DNA of 64,000 bases. Source: Ferrovibrio sp. (GTDB lineage Bacteria; Pseudomonadota; Alphaproteobacteria; Ferrovibrionales; Ferrovibrionaceae). Where the stretch lies: positions 1 through 64,000 of the forward strand of contig NZ_JAHBYG010000003.1 of assembly GCF_019636075.1 (NCBI RefSeq). The letters run 5' to 3'. Under the pieces are notes generated by a model that saw only the letters and a list, made by a program, of their open reading frames with translations, was not told where the DNA came from and ran no database searches. The stretch's first letter is position 1, and each line of letters begins with the position of its first letter. Positions 52,491 to 61,145 of this stretch are shown here, piece after piece. The translations under genes and the position numbers were made by a program.

Positions 52491-53891
52491 ATGAAGCCTG
52501 TCGCCGCAGCCTTGCTGTTTTCCACCGCGTTTTTCGCCGCCCTGCCTGTGATGGCGCAGGCGCAAGAGGCCAAGGCCTTCCGCGCCACCGTGGCCGGCCA
52601 TGCCTTTCTGCCGGCGCAGACTTTCGTGCCCGCGCCGCAGGATGCGCCGGATTCGCTGAAGACCTCGGGCAAGTTCACCGGCGACATGCGCAACGACAAA
52701 CTGGGCAGCGTGGAAGGCATTTCGGCTTTGTCCGACAAGGCGGCGCCGCGCAAGATCGGCATCAGCCTGCCGTTCCAGGGCCAGCCGGTGCAGGGTTTTT
52801 CCGGCATCCGCTCGCTGGGCAATGGCGAGTTCATCGTGGTGACCGATAACGGCTTCGGCAGCAAGGCCAATTCGCCCGACGCCATGCTGATGTTCCATCG
52901 CTTGAAGATCGACTGGGCCAGCGGCCAGGTGCAGCGCCAGCAGACCATCTTTCTGCATGACCCCGATAAGAAAGTGCCCTTCCTGATCGTGAATGAAGGC
53001 ACCGACAAGCGGTATCTCACCGGCGCCGATTTCGATCTGGAATCGATTCAGCCGGTGGGCGACAGCCTGTGGTTCGGTGAGGAATTCGGCCCCTACCTGA
53101 TCGAGGCCGACCGCAATGGCCGCGTGAAGCGCATCGTGGAAACCAAGGTGGATGGCAAGCCGATCCGTTCGCCCGATCATCCGGCCATGCGTATGCCGGG
53201 CGCGCCGGGTGCGGTGGCTTTCGAGGCGCGCCGCTCCAAGGGCTATGAGGGCATGGCCGTGAGCAAGGATGGCAAGTTGCTCTATCCCCTGCTGGAAGGC
53301 GCACTGTGGAATGCGGCGGCCAACGGCACCGAGAAGGGTGCGGATGGCAAGGAATATCTGCGCATCCTGGAATTCGATGTGCAGAAGGCCGAATGGACCG
53401 GCCGCTCGTGGAAATACCGCCTGGAGGTGAACGGCAATTCGATCGGCGATTTCAACATGATCGATAATGAGACCGCCATGATCATCGAGCGCGACGACAC
53501 CGAAGGCAGCCCGGCGCAGGCCTGCAAGGCGGAGCCGAAGCCGGATTGCTTCAATCGGCCGGCCAAGTTCAAGCGCGTTTATAAGATCGACATGAGCAAG
53601 CCGGATGCCGATGGTTATGTGCGCAAGATCGGCTATATCGACTTGATGGACATGGCCGATCCGAACAAGAAGGCCCGCCAGGGCGGCGAGCCTGGCCAAG
53701 GCGCGCAGCAGGGTGAGCAGCGCCTGACCTTCCCGTTCTTCACTATCGAGAATGTGGATGTGGTGGATGCCACCCATATCATCGTGGGCAACGACAACAA
53801 TCTGCCCTTCTCGTCTGGCCGCGCGCTGGGCAAGAGCGACGACAACGAGTTCGTGCTGCTTGAAGTGAAGGATTTCCTCGCGGCGAAGTAA
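52491..53891 (+). CDS. Exported esterase-like/phytase-like beta-propeller protein
   Basis: 466 residues. Signal peptide MKPVAAALLFSTAFFAALPV, cut near MAQA-QE. The mature protein matches the 'esterase-like activity of phytase' domain: LGSVEGISALS, QGFSGIRSLGNGEFIVVTDN and DLESIQPVGDSLWFGEEFGP, with SKGYEGMAVSKDGKLLYPLL later. These acidic strand ends are suited to Ca2+ binding, as in beta-propeller phytases. An AGGGGA site lies before the ATG. The upstream Pho-box-like repeats point to phosphate-starvation control. Whether it acts on phytate or another phosphoester is unknown. Confidence 0.87.
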   Translation: MKPVAAALLFSTAFFAALPVMAQAQEAKAFRATVAGHAFLPAQTFVPAPQDAPDSLKTSGKFTGDMRNDKLGSVEGISALSDKAAPRKIGISLPFQGQPVQGFSGIRSLGNGEFIVVTDNGFGSKANSPDAMLMFHRLKIDWASGQVQRQQTIFLHDPDKKVPFLIVNEGTDKRYLTGADFDLESIQPVGDSLWFGEEFGPYLIEADRNGRVKRIVETKVDGKPIRSPDHPAMRMPGAPGAVAFEARRSKGYEGMAVSKDGKLLYPLLEGALWNAAANGTEKGADGKEYLRILEFDVQKAEWTGRSWKYRLEVNGNSIGDFNMIDNETAMIIERDDTEGSPAQACKAEPKPDCFNRPAKFKRVYKIDMSKPDADGYVRKIGYIDLMDMADPNKKARQGGEPGQGAQQGEQRLTFPFFTIENVDVVDATHIIVGNDNNLPFSSGRALGKSDDNEFVLLEVKDFLAAK

Positions 53892-53915
53892 GCGTTACCG
53901 CTTCGCCATGAGAAG

Positions 53916-53950
53916 AAGCCCGGATGGCTGTTATGCCGTCCGGGCTTTTT
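53916..53950. terminator. Rho-independent terminator, probably bidirectional
   Basis: AAGCCCGGATGGC pairs with GCCGTCCGGGCTT (one T-G mismatch) around loop TGTTAT, followed by TTT on the plus strand. The A-rich left side (GAAGAA) gives a weaker U-tract on the minus strand, so it can serve the convergent SGNH-type gene too. Confidence 0.92.
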
Positions 53951-53953
53951 CGT

Positions 53954-54658
53954 TTATTGGAACCAGGCGCGCCAGGCTTCCCATGCGCCGATCATGCCGG
54001 CCACCTTGGCATAGCCAGGCGAAGCCGGATTGGAGCCATCGCCGGCCTGGGTGAGATCGGGCCAATCCGGATCGGCCAGCAGCGGCGTATGGATATCCAG
54101 GAAGGGGATGCCCAGTTCGGCGGCCACTTGCGCATAGCGCGCGTTGTATTCCGCCTGAATCGCATTGGAAAAGGTATATTGCGGCCCGCTGAGCAGCTTG
54201 GGATAGGGGCGCTGTTCGTTCATCGGAATCAGGCCGATCCAGATCGTGGGCAGCCAGGCTTTGGCCTCGCCGAGAATCTTGCGCGCATTGGCCGCTGATT
54301 CTTCCAGTGGCACTTCCGGCGTTTTGCCATCCAGCAGCTTTGCATCATTGCCGCCGAACATGAAAACCAGCTTGGCATTGGCGCTGGGCGGCAGGCGGGC
54401 TTCGCATTCGCCGCGCCAACGCTGGCCGATCAGCCGCGTGGTGCCGCCGCGTATGCCGAGATTATAAGCCGTCACGTCATGGCCCTGGCGCCATTGCTCG
54501 GCGCAAAGCCGGCCCACCCAGCCCAGCATGGTTTCATCGCCTGCGCCCACGGTGAAGGCATCGCCCAGGAAGGCAATGCGGCTCCAGGAGCGCCGGGCCG
54601 GTGCTGCTTGAAGGGGGGCGGCTTGAAGGGGGGCCGCTTCGGTATGCTTGCTGCTCAT
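53954..54658 (-). CDS. SGNH-fold hydrolase-like protein lacking the catalytic Ser and His
   Basis: 234 residues from the ATG at 54658, overlapping the iclR stop by 4 bases. Block I reads IAFLGDAFTVGAGDE, where GDSL-family enzymes have GDS: the nucleophile is Ala. Block II Gly (YNLGIRGGTTRLI) and block III Asn (FMFGGNDAKLL) are kept. Block V reads DGSNPASPGYAKVA, where DxxH is expected: the His is Asn. The fold is therefore recognisable but the Ser-His pair is missing. The N-terminus repeats PLQAA, from a 15-bp duplication at 54606-54635. There is no signal peptide. It may bind rather than cleave a ligand. Confidence 0.75.
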   Translation of the reverse strand: MSSKHTEAAPLQAAPLQAAPARRSWSRIAFLGDAFTVGAGDETMLGWVGRLCAEQWRQGHDVTAYNLGIRGGTTRLIGQRWRGECEARLPPSANAKLVFMFGGNDAKLLDGKTPEVPLEESAANARKILGEAKAWLPTIWIGLIPMNEQRPYPKLLSGPQYTFSNAIQAEYNARYAQVAAELGIPFLDIHTPLLADPDWPDLTQAGDGSNPASPGYAKVAGMIGAWEAWRAWFQ

Positions 54659-55380
54659 CGTTTCGGATTCCTCGGAAGGTGAAAACTGTCGCCGATTTCC
54701 TGCGCTATGGCGCGCGATGCGGTCTGTATCCGGCTTTTGATCTTGCCGCGCATCGCCGCCGGGGCGGCATTGTCGGGAAACGAAATCGAAAAGCCGATGC
54801 ATTGGCCATTGCGGTCTTCGCGCAGAGCCGTGCCAATGGCGGTGATGCCGGGCACCGAGCGGCAGGGCACTTCGATAACCCTGTCCGCCATGAAGGCCTT
54901 GGCCTGCTTGCGCTGGGCCGGCCCGATCTCGGGCGAGCCCAGCAGATTGTGCCGCGCCATCAGCGCCACGCCGATCGCCATGTCGGATGGCGGATGATGC
55001 TCGCCCACTTCCAGCACATAACGCAGGCGATACCAGCCCTGGTGCTGGCGCAGGATCACAACCTCGTCGCCATCCAGCATGCCCGCAAAACCTGTGAATC
55101 CGAATTCTTCCACAAGGCTTGCGAGCGCCGCATCCACCTTATCCAGCAGGGAATTGCTGGCGGCATAAAGCCGGCTGAGTTCCAGCGCCAGTGGGCCGGG
55201 GCCGTAAATCGGCGCGTTTTCGTCGCGTTTCAGCAGGCCGCCTTCGTGCATGGTGCGCAAAAGCCGCGATACCGAGCTTTTCGCCAGGCCCAGCCGGCTG
55301 GCCACATCGGTCACTTTCAGGGTCGGCGTATCTGCCGAAAGGCAATGCAAAATCCGGATTGCACTCTCAAGATTGCTCAT
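54655..55380 (-). CDS. IclR family transcriptional regulator
   Basis: 241 residues from the ATG at 55380 (MSNLESAIRILHCLSADTPT). The winged helix LKVTDVASRLGLAKSSVSRL with LRTMHEGGLLKRD is followed by the IclR effector domain (GDEVVILRQHQGWYRLRYVL, VGEHHPPSDMAIGVALMARH, SVPGITAIGTALREDRNG). It is divergent from a polyamine-type ABC importer, with palindromic sites in the 153-bp gap, so local autoregulation and control of the importer are likely. Confidence 0.95.
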   Translation of the reverse strand: MSNLESAIRILHCLSADTPTLKVTDVASRLGLAKSSVSRLLRTMHEGGLLKRDENAPIYGPGPLALELSRLYAASNSLLDKVDAALASLVEEFGFTGFAGMLDGDEVVILRQHQGWYRLRYVLEVGEHHPPSDMAIGVALMARHNLLGSPEIGPAQRKQAKAFMADRVIEVPCRSVPGITAIGTALREDRNGQCIGFSISFPDNAAPAAMRGKIKSRIQTASRAIAQEIGDSFHLPRNPKR

Positions 55381-55420
55381 GATTGTCACTCGTCGGAGGA
55401 TGCTAAAACCTGCCATGCCG

Positions 55421-55436
55421 GTTGCAGGCCTGCAAC
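55421..55436. promoter_or_regulatory. Perfect 16-bp palindrome in the iclR/importer gap
   Basis: GTTGCAGGCCTGCAAC is a perfect inverted repeat 41 bases upstream of the iclR start. It is suited to a dimeric regulator and is well placed for autoregulation of iclR. Binding is inference. Confidence 0.5.
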
Positions 55437-55443
55437 GGTGTTG

Positions 55444-55455
55444 TTCCACATGGAA
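55444..55455. promoter_or_regulatory. Candidate IclR-type operator
   Basis: TTCCA-CA-TGGAA: perfect 5-bp arms resembling the TGGAA/TTCCA half-sites of IclR-family operators. It ends 8 bases before the -35 of the importer promoter, a position suited to activation or repression. Confidence 0.5.
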
Positions 55456-55463
55456 TAACATAG

Positions 55464-55492
55464 TTGACACATCTGGTACTCCCCACATAGCC
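55464..55492 (+). promoter_or_regulatory. Candidate sigma-70 promoter of the importer operon
   Basis: A perfect -35 TTGACA (55464-55469) is followed after 16-17 bases by CATAGC or ATAGCC. The -10 is poor, in line with a promoter that needs a regulator. The first gene begins at 55534. Confidence 0.5.
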
Positions 55493-55533
55493 TCTGCGTC
55501 AAGACCATGCCGCAAAACGAGGGGAATGCCGCC

Positions 55534-56586
55534 ATGATCCTACAGTCCGAAATCCGTCCCGCGCGGAAGCGCGCCCGTTTCCTGCCAGCGCTCGCGATTG
55601 CCTTGGGCGCGCTGGGCCTGTTCGCGGCCCATGACGCGGCCGCGCAGAAAATCACTGTGGTGGCCTCCGGCGGCATCTGGCTGGAATCGGCCAAGCAGAA
55701 TTTCGCCGCCTGCTACAAGGAGCGTACCGGCAGCGACCCCGATATCCTGGTGTTGAATTCCGGCGAAGTGATCAACCGCATCCGCGCCAACAAGGAAAAC
55801 CCGTCGATCCATGTGGCCCTGCTCAGCGAGATCGATGCCATCCGCGCCGGCCGCGAAGGCCTGCTCGACAAGCTGGATGCCAGCAAGGCACCGAATCTGA
55901 AAGACGTGCCGGAAGTTTTCCGCAAGCAGTGGGACGACTACGCCACGATCCAGAATTTCGGCGCCATGATCGTCATGTACAACAAGGATAAGATCAAAGA
56001 GCCGCCGAAGGACTGGAAGACGCTGATCGACAACACGATTGCCGGCAAGTATGGCAATCGCGTGTCTTTTCCTGCCGTCACCATGGCCTGGGGGCCTCAG
56101 TTCACTTGGTTCCTCACCACGTTATACAATGGCAGCGAGGATGAAGTTTTCGCCAAGTACAAGGCGATGGCGCCCAACATTGCCAAGTATTGGGTGAATC
56201 CGGTGGATGCGATCAACATGTTCGCCACCAAGGAAGTGGATATCCTGGTTTACTGGGATGGCCGCGCCTATGATTTCGCCAAGCAGAATGCCTGGGCCGG
56301 CGCTTATATCCCCGATCCGGGCGCTTTCCAGTCGGCCGCCATGCTGGCCAAGGTGAAGAATGCGCCGGAAGCCTCCTGGCAGTATATCGATTGCGTGCTG
56401 TCGCCGAAGGCGCAGCTCGGCCATGCCTCGATGATCAAGTATCCGGTGGTGAATTCCAAGGTGGTGTATCCTGACGACCTGAAGGCCGTGCTCACCCCGC
56501 TGGAAAAAGTGCGGCAGCCGGAATTCCTGAAATTCATGGATAAGATCCCGGCCTGGATCGAGCGCTGGAACAAGGAAATCCAGTAA
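55534..56586 (+). CDS. Periplasmic binding protein of a polyamine-type ABC importer
   Basis: 350 residues from the ATG at 55534, with GAGGGGAA upstream (an ATG at 55507 lacks a site). Signal peptide with basic start (RPARKRARFLPALAIALGAL) and cleavage near DAAAQ-K. The mature protein is PotD/PotF-like: KITVVASGGIWLESAKQNFA, NSGEVINRIRANKENPSIHV, WDDYATIQNFGAMIVMYNKD and the PVVNSKVVYPDDLKAVLTPL end. Ligand could be a polyamine or another small cation or amino compound. It is followed by two permeases and an ATPase. Confidence 0.93.
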   Translation: MILQSEIRPARKRARFLPALAIALGALGLFAAHDAAAQKITVVASGGIWLESAKQNFAACYKERTGSDPDILVLNSGEVINRIRANKENPSIHVALLSEIDAIRAGREGLLDKLDASKAPNLKDVPEVFRKQWDDYATIQNFGAMIVMYNKDKIKEPPKDWKTLIDNTIAGKYGNRVSFPAVTMAWGPQFTWFLTTLYNGSEDEVFAKYKAMAPNIAKYWVNPVDAINMFATKEVDILVYWDGRAYDFAKQNAWAGAYIPDPGAFQSAAMLAKVKNAPEASWQYIDCVLSPKAQLGHASMIKYPVVNSKVVYPDDLKAVLTPLEKVRQPEFLKFMDKIPAWIERWNKEIQ

Positions 56587-56647
56587 ACCCTCCCAGTAAA
56601 CCATCACTGCTGCAATCCAGGGCGAGGCGAGAGGCGTACAGGTCTGC

Positions 56648-57484
56648 ATGATGCCGAACCGGTTTCGACTCTCCACCCTCGCCTTTCTGGCGCCAGCAGT
56701 GATCGGGCTGCTGGTGTTTTTCATCGGGCCATTGCTGCTGAATGTGGAAGTCAGCCTGCGCGAGCAGGGCGGCGGCCACGGTCTGGCGCAATATCTTCGC
56801 GCATTGGGCGATGCCTATTACGTAAAGGTCTGGCTGCAGACCATTGTGCTGGCCGCCTGCGTCACGTTTTTCACGCTGCTGTTCGGCTATCCCTTCGCCT
56901 TTGCCATCGCGCGCAGCCGTGGGCCGGTGAAGGGTTTTCTGATTTTCCTGATCGTAACGCCGCTGCTGATCAATGTTGTGGTGCGTACCTTCGGCTGGAT
57001 GGTGGTGCTGGGCCGCAGTGGATTGATCAATGGCACTTTGCGCGCGTTCGATCTCCCCACCATCAATATGCTGGGTGGCTGGTTTGCCATCGGCATCACG
57101 CTGGTGCATGTGATGCTGCCTTTCATGGTGCTGTCCATCGCCAGTGCGCTGGAAGGCATCGATCAGGCGCTGGAACAGGCCGCGCTTACGCTGGGCGCAA
57201 AACCGGCTGCGGCTTTCCGCTATATCATCTGGCCGCTCAGCCTGGATGGCGTTATCACCGGCACCTTGCTGGTTTTCTCGCTTTCCATCGGCAGTTTCGT
57301 CACCGTGATGCTGATGGGCAACAACCGCACCATGGTATTGCCGGTGATGGTGTATCAACAGCTCAACCTGAGTTCGGATTGGCCCTTTGCCGCCGCGCTC
57401 GGCATGGTGCTGCTGGTCACTGTGTTGGTGATTTCCGGCATTCAGCTTGCCATCGGGCGTCGCTTGCGGCGAGGTCAGGCATGA
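56648..57484 (+). CDS. Polyamine-type ABC importer permease (PotB-like)
   Basis: 278 residues with six hydrophobic segments (TLAFLAPAVIGLLVFFIGPL, VWLQTIVLAACVTFFTLLFG and others). The EAA loop is LEQAALTLGAKPAAAFRYII. It is the first of two permeases, placed 61 bases after the binding-protein gene. The gap carries no terminator. Confidence 0.93.
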   Translation: MMPNRFRLSTLAFLAPAVIGLLVFFIGPLLLNVEVSLREQGGGHGLAQYLRALGDAYYVKVWLQTIVLAACVTFFTLLFGYPFAFAIARSRGPVKGFLIFLIVTPLLINVVVRTFGWMVVLGRSGLINGTLRAFDLPTINMLGGWFAIGITLVHVMLPFMVLSIASALEGIDQALEQAALTLGAKPAAAFRYIIWPLSLDGVITGTLLVFSLSIGSFVTVMLMGNNRTMVLPVMVYQQLNLSSDWPFAAALGMVLLVTVLVISGIQLAIGRRLRRGQA

Positions 57485-57512
57485 GCGGGCCCGGCATGAA
57501 CGGGATGGCATC

Positions 57513-58319
57513 ATGAATCGCTGGCTGAAAGCCTATATCGCGCTGGCAGCGGTGTTTCTGTTGCTGCCGATGGCCCTGGTGGTGGTGGTGTCGCTGTCCT
57601 CGGCGCAATTCGTGATATTCCCGCCGCCGGGTTTCAGCCTGAAATGGTTTGCGCGCGTGCTGCAGGATACCAGTTTCATGCGGCCGCTATGGAACAGCAT
57701 CCAGCTTGGCCTGCTATCCACCATTATGGCCGCCATGCTGGCTGTGCCGGCCGCCATCGTGCTGGTGCGCCGCCGCCCGCCCGGTGCCGAAGCGATCCAG
57801 ACCTTTCTGCTTTCGCCGTTGGCGCTGCCCTCCTTGGTGCTGGCCATCGCATTGCTGTTTTTCCTCAGCAGCATCGGTCTGGGCAACACCTATATCGGCC
57901 TGCTCATCGGCCATGTGGTTATCGTGCTGCCCTATCTGCTGCGCACTGTGCTGGCGGTGTATTCGGCTTCCGATCCGCGTATCGAGGAGGCCGCCTATAC
58001 CCTGGGCGCCAATCCCTGGCGGGCCTTCTGGCGTGTGACCTTGCCGGCGATCCGCCCCGGTTTGTTTGCCGGCGGCATGTTCGCCTTCCTGATTTCGTTC
58101 GATGAGGTGGCGGTGGCGCTGATGCTGTCCAATGCCTCGAACATGACTCTGCCGGTTTCGATCCTGGGCTACCTGGTCAACAATTACGATCCGGCGGTGG
58201 CGGCGATTTCGGTGATCAAGATGGCCATCGTGGTGGTGGTGCTGATTGCGGTGGAAAAATTCTATGGTCTCGGCAGCCTCACCCTGCCGCAGCGCGGAGG
58301 TACGGCAAGTCATGGCTGA
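57513..58319 (+). CDS. Polyamine-type ABC importer permease (PotC-like)
   Basis: 268 residues from the ATG at 57513 (MNRWLKAYIALAAVFLLLPM). Six hydrophobic segments; EAA loop IEEAAYTLGANPWRAFWRVT. GFSLKWFARVLQDTSFMRPL near the N-terminus is typical of the second permease of PotBC-type systems. Its end overlaps the ATPase start by 8 bases. Confidence 0.93.
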   Translation: MNRWLKAYIALAAVFLLLPMALVVVVSLSSAQFVIFPPPGFSLKWFARVLQDTSFMRPLWNSIQLGLLSTIMAAMLAVPAAIVLVRRRPPGAEAIQTFLLSPLALPSLVLAIALLFFLSSIGLGNTYIGLLIGHVVIVLPYLLRTVLAVYSASDPRIEEAAYTLGANPWRAFWRVTLPAIRPGLFAGGMFAFLISFDEVAVALMLSNASNMTLPVSILGYLVNNYDPAVAAISVIKMAIVVVVLIAVEKFYGLGSLTLPQRGGTASHG

Positions 58320-59409
58320 AGCGGCAAGCGGCCTCGAAGCTATCCAGGTATCGAAGCGTTTCGGCGCCACCCAGGCATTGGGCGGCGTATCGCTGTCGAT
58401 TCAGGCCGGCGAGTTCATGGCGCTGTTGGGGCCATCCGGCTGCGGCAAGACAACGCTGCTGCGCTGCATCGCCGGATTGATCGATCCCGATGGCGGCGAT
58501 ATCAGGCTGGGCGGCCGCGCGCTGAAAGGCGTGCAGCCTTGGCACCGCGATATCGGCGTGGTGTTTCAGAATTATGCGCTGTTTCCGCATATGAATGTGG
58601 CCGAGAATGTGGCTTTCGGCCTGAAGATGCGGCGCATGAAGCCGGCCGAGATCAAGGCCAAAGTCGAACGTGCGTTGGCGCTGGTGCGGATGGAAAGTTT
58701 TGCGGCGCGGTTTCCCTCGCAGCTTTCCGGCGGCCAGCAGCAGCGCGTGGCGCTGGCGCGCGCCATTGCCATCGAACCTGTGCTGCTGTTGCTTGACGAA
58801 CCGATGGCGGCGCTGGATGCCAAGTTGCGCGGCGCCATGCAGCTCGAAGTGCGCGAATTGCAATCCCGCCTCGGCATCACCACCGTGCTGGTTACCCATG
58901 ATCAGGACGAAGCGATGACCATGTCTGATCGCATCGCCATCATGAGCGAGGGGCGTATCGAGCAGGTGGCGGCGCCGGCCGAGCTTTATCTGAAACCTGC
59001 CAACCGCTTCGTGGCGGATTTCATCGGCCGATCCAATCAGATCGTCGGTAATATCGTTGCCGCCGCCGATGGCAGCCTGGCCTTGCAGCCCGATGCCGAT
59101 GCCGCCTTGCGCCTGCCGGTGCCGTCGACGGCACCGCGCCAGGGCCGCGTGCTGCTGATGGTGCGGCCTGAAGCGATAGAGATTCTCCCGGGAGCCGTAG
59201 GCGTGCCGGCCGGCATGGTGGGTGTGCAGGCGATTGCCGCCGACCGCATCATGACCGGCGACCGTATCTCGCTATATTGCCAGCTGGGCGGCTTGTCGCT
59301 TTACGGCACGCTGCCAAGCCAGGCCGAAAAACTCGCAGCCTTGCCCGAGAAGGGCGCACCCGTCACCCTGGCCTGGCGCGAAAGCGATGCCATGGTGTTC
59401 GCTGCCTAA
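58312..59409 (+). CDS. Polyamine-type ABC importer ATP-binding protein (PotA-like)
   Basis: 365 residues from the ATG at 58312. Walker A LLGPSGCGKTTLLRCIAGLI, Q-loop VVFQNYALFPHMNVAENVAF, signature LSGGQQQRVALARAI, Walker B LLLLDEPMAALDAKLR, switch His LVTHDQDEAMT. The C-terminal TOBE-type domain (residues of about 245-365) is present. It is the last gene of the importer operon and ends 4 bases into a convergent small gene. Confidence 0.94.
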   Translation: MAEAASGLEAIQVSKRFGATQALGGVSLSIQAGEFMALLGPSGCGKTTLLRCIAGLIDPDGGDIRLGGRALKGVQPWHRDIGVVFQNYALFPHMNVAENVAFGLKMRRMKPAEIKAKVERALALVRMESFAARFPSQLSGGQQQRVALARAIAIEPVLLLLDEPMAALDAKLRGAMQLEVRELQSRLGITTVLVTHDQDEAMTMSDRIAIMSEGRIEQVAAPAELYLKPANRFVADFIGRSNQIVGNIVAAADGSLALQPDADAALRLPVPSTAPRQGRVLLMVRPEAIEILPGAVGVPAGMVGVQAIAADRIMTGDRISLYCQLGGLSLYGTLPSQAEKLAALPEKGAPVTLAWRESDAMVFAA

Positions 59410-59720
59410 GGCCTGAGCTGCTTCAGCGCGGCATGCAGGCTGTCGTCCTGCACTTGCGGCAATAGATTGCCCAGCATTTCATGGAAGGCTGCGGTATCGG
59501 GGGCGGCCTGCACATGCAAATCCGGACACAGCGCCTGCAAGGCCTGTCGCCTGGCATCGTCGGGCGCGAGGCGCAGCAAGCCGGCCAGGGCGGTTTGCAC
59601 TGCCTCCGGGCTCAGCCAGCCCATATAGGCCGGGTCGGCGCCCGCCGCCGATAGTTCGCCCAGCGCGCAGGCCGGCGAGGCGAATGTGTGCGGCATTTTC
59701 TCCGGCAGCTTCTGGGTCAT
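59406..59720 (-). CDS. Conserved small protein of unknown function
   Basis: 104 residues. Text such as FASPACALGELSAAGADPAY near the start and LLPQVQDDSLHAALKQLRP at the end recalls small alphaproteobacterial proteins with an 'SPxCxxxExDPAYMG' N-terminus and a 'VxDxxLHxxL' end, but I cannot name the family with confidence. No membrane segment or signal peptide. Convergent with the ATPase gene (4-base overlap) and divergent from the aminotransferase gene. Confidence 0.7.
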   Translation of the reverse strand: MTQKLPEKMPHTFASPACALGELSAAGADPAYMGWLSPEAVQTALAGLLRLAPDDARRQALQALCPDLHVQAAPDTAAFHEMLGNLLPQVQDDSLHAALKQLRP

Positions 59721-59838
59721 GCAGCCAGATTAGCACGATTCGGCTGGCTTGCAGGGCGACTCGGGCGGGGCTAGGCTGGGGCCGTTCGGCCGGGGCGGCC
59801 GATTCGGGCTCAAAAATTCCTCTAACTTGTTGATTATC

Positions 59839-61065
59839 ATGCTGAACAATCGTCTGGCGGCGCTCTCCGATTATCCCTTCCAGCGCCTGCGCGCATTGCT
59901 GGATAGCCAGCCCACCAGCCATGGCCTATCGACCATAAACATGTCGATCGGGGAGCCCCAGCATGCCATGCCGGATTTCGTGGCGCCGGTGCTGGCCCGC
60001 GATCCCGGCATGCTCGGCCGCTATCCCACGGTGAACGGCACGCCGGATTTCCGCTTGGCTTGCGCCGAATGGCTGAACCGGCGCTATGATCTGCCCGAAG
60101 GCCTGATCGATCCCGAGCGCCAGATCGTGGCGCTGAACGGCACGCGCGAAGGGCTTTACATGCTGGCCCAGGCTGTGGTGCCGGAAGTGAAAGGCCCGCG
60201 CGACGAGAAGCCGCTGGTGCTGATGCCCAACCCGTTTTACCAAACCTATGTGGGCGCAGCGGTGGCCTGTGGTGCCGAGCCGTATTTCGTGCCGGCCAGT
60301 GCCGAGAATGGCTTCCTGCCGGATTTCGCCAGTCTGCCCGAAGATGTGTTGGCGCGCACGGCGCTGGTCTATCTCTGCTCGCCGGCCAATCCGCAGGGTA
60401 CGGTGGCCAGCCTGGATTACATGCAGCGCCTGCTGGAGCTTGCGGCGCAATACGATTTCATCGTCGCCTTCGACGAATGCTATGCCGAGATTTACGATAG
60501 CGCAAAGCCGCCCGGCGGCCTGCAGGCGGCTTTGCGCCTTGCCGGCGGGCGCATCGGCGATGATGTGCTGCGCCATTGCGTGGTGTTTCATTCGCTGTCC
60601 AAGCGCTCTTCGGTGCCGGGTCTGCGTTCCGGCTTCTGCGCCGGAGGCGTCGAAGCGATGCAGCTTTTCATCAAGCTGCGGCAATATGGCTGCGCCGGTT
60701 TGATGATGTCGGTGGCCGAGGCCTCGGCGGCGCTCTGGCGCGAGGAAAGCCATGTCGAGGCCAATCGCGCCCTGTATCGCGCCAAATTCGATCTTGCGCA
60801 GAATGCCCTGGGCAACCGCTTCGGTTTCTACCGCCCGGCCGGCGGCTTCTATCTTTGGCTCGATATGGGCGACAGCGAGGCGGCGGCGCTGAAAGTGTGG
60901 CGCGAGGCCGGCTTACGCACCCTGCCGGGCGCCTATCTGGTGCGCGATCTGGGCGATGGTCGTTCGGCCGCCGCGGGCAAACCCTATTTGCGCATGGCTC
61001 TGGTCTCCGATTTGGAGACCACCCGGGAGGCGCTTCAACGCTTCGGTAACGTTTTCGCGGGTTAA
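59839..61065 (+). CDS. PLP-dependent aminotransferase, class I/II (possible succinyl-DAP transaminase)
   Basis: 408 residues from the ATG at 59839 (MLNNRLAALSDYPFQRLRAL). The PLP Lys is in FHSLSKRSSVPGLRSGFCAG; cofactor and substrate contacts are in MSIGEPQHAMP, YLCSPANPQGTVA and IVAFDECYAEIYD. Similar enzymes beside ftsK in alphaproteobacteria are annotated as DapC, acting in lysine and meso-diaminopimelate synthesis; the sequence supports the fold, and the substrate is inference. The upstream extension to 59749 lacks homology. Confidence 0.9.
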   Translation: MLNNRLAALSDYPFQRLRALLDSQPTSHGLSTINMSIGEPQHAMPDFVAPVLARDPGMLGRYPTVNGTPDFRLACAEWLNRRYDLPEGLIDPERQIVALNGTREGLYMLAQAVVPEVKGPRDEKPLVLMPNPFYQTYVGAAVACGAEPYFVPASAENGFLPDFASLPEDVLARTALVYLCSPANPQGTVASLDYMQRLLELAAQYDFIVAFDECYAEIYDSAKPPGGLQAALRLAGGRIGDDVLRHCVVFHSLSKRSSVPGLRSGFCAGGVEAMQLFIKLRQYGCAGLMMSVAEASAALWREESHVEANRALYRAKFDLAQNALGNRFGFYRPAGGFYLWLDMGDSEAAALKVWREAGLRTLPGAYLVRDLGDGRSAAAGKPYLRMALVSDLETTREALQRFGNVFAG

Positions 61066-61145
61066 TAGACCGGCTGGCTGGGGGATTCGGCCAGGATTCG
61101 GTGCTTTAGTGCAGTTTTCAGCGGATTTTATGGTTAATAAACAAG

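Noticed and set aside
61006..61024. Hairpin GGTCTCC / GGAGACC near the end of the aminotransferase gene
   Set aside because: It lies in coding sequence and encodes a normal C-terminal segment; there is no U-tract.
61086..61145. CtrA-type TTAA-N7-TTAA site ahead of ftsK
   Set aside because: A single GTTAAT is present, but no second TTAA at the required spacing.
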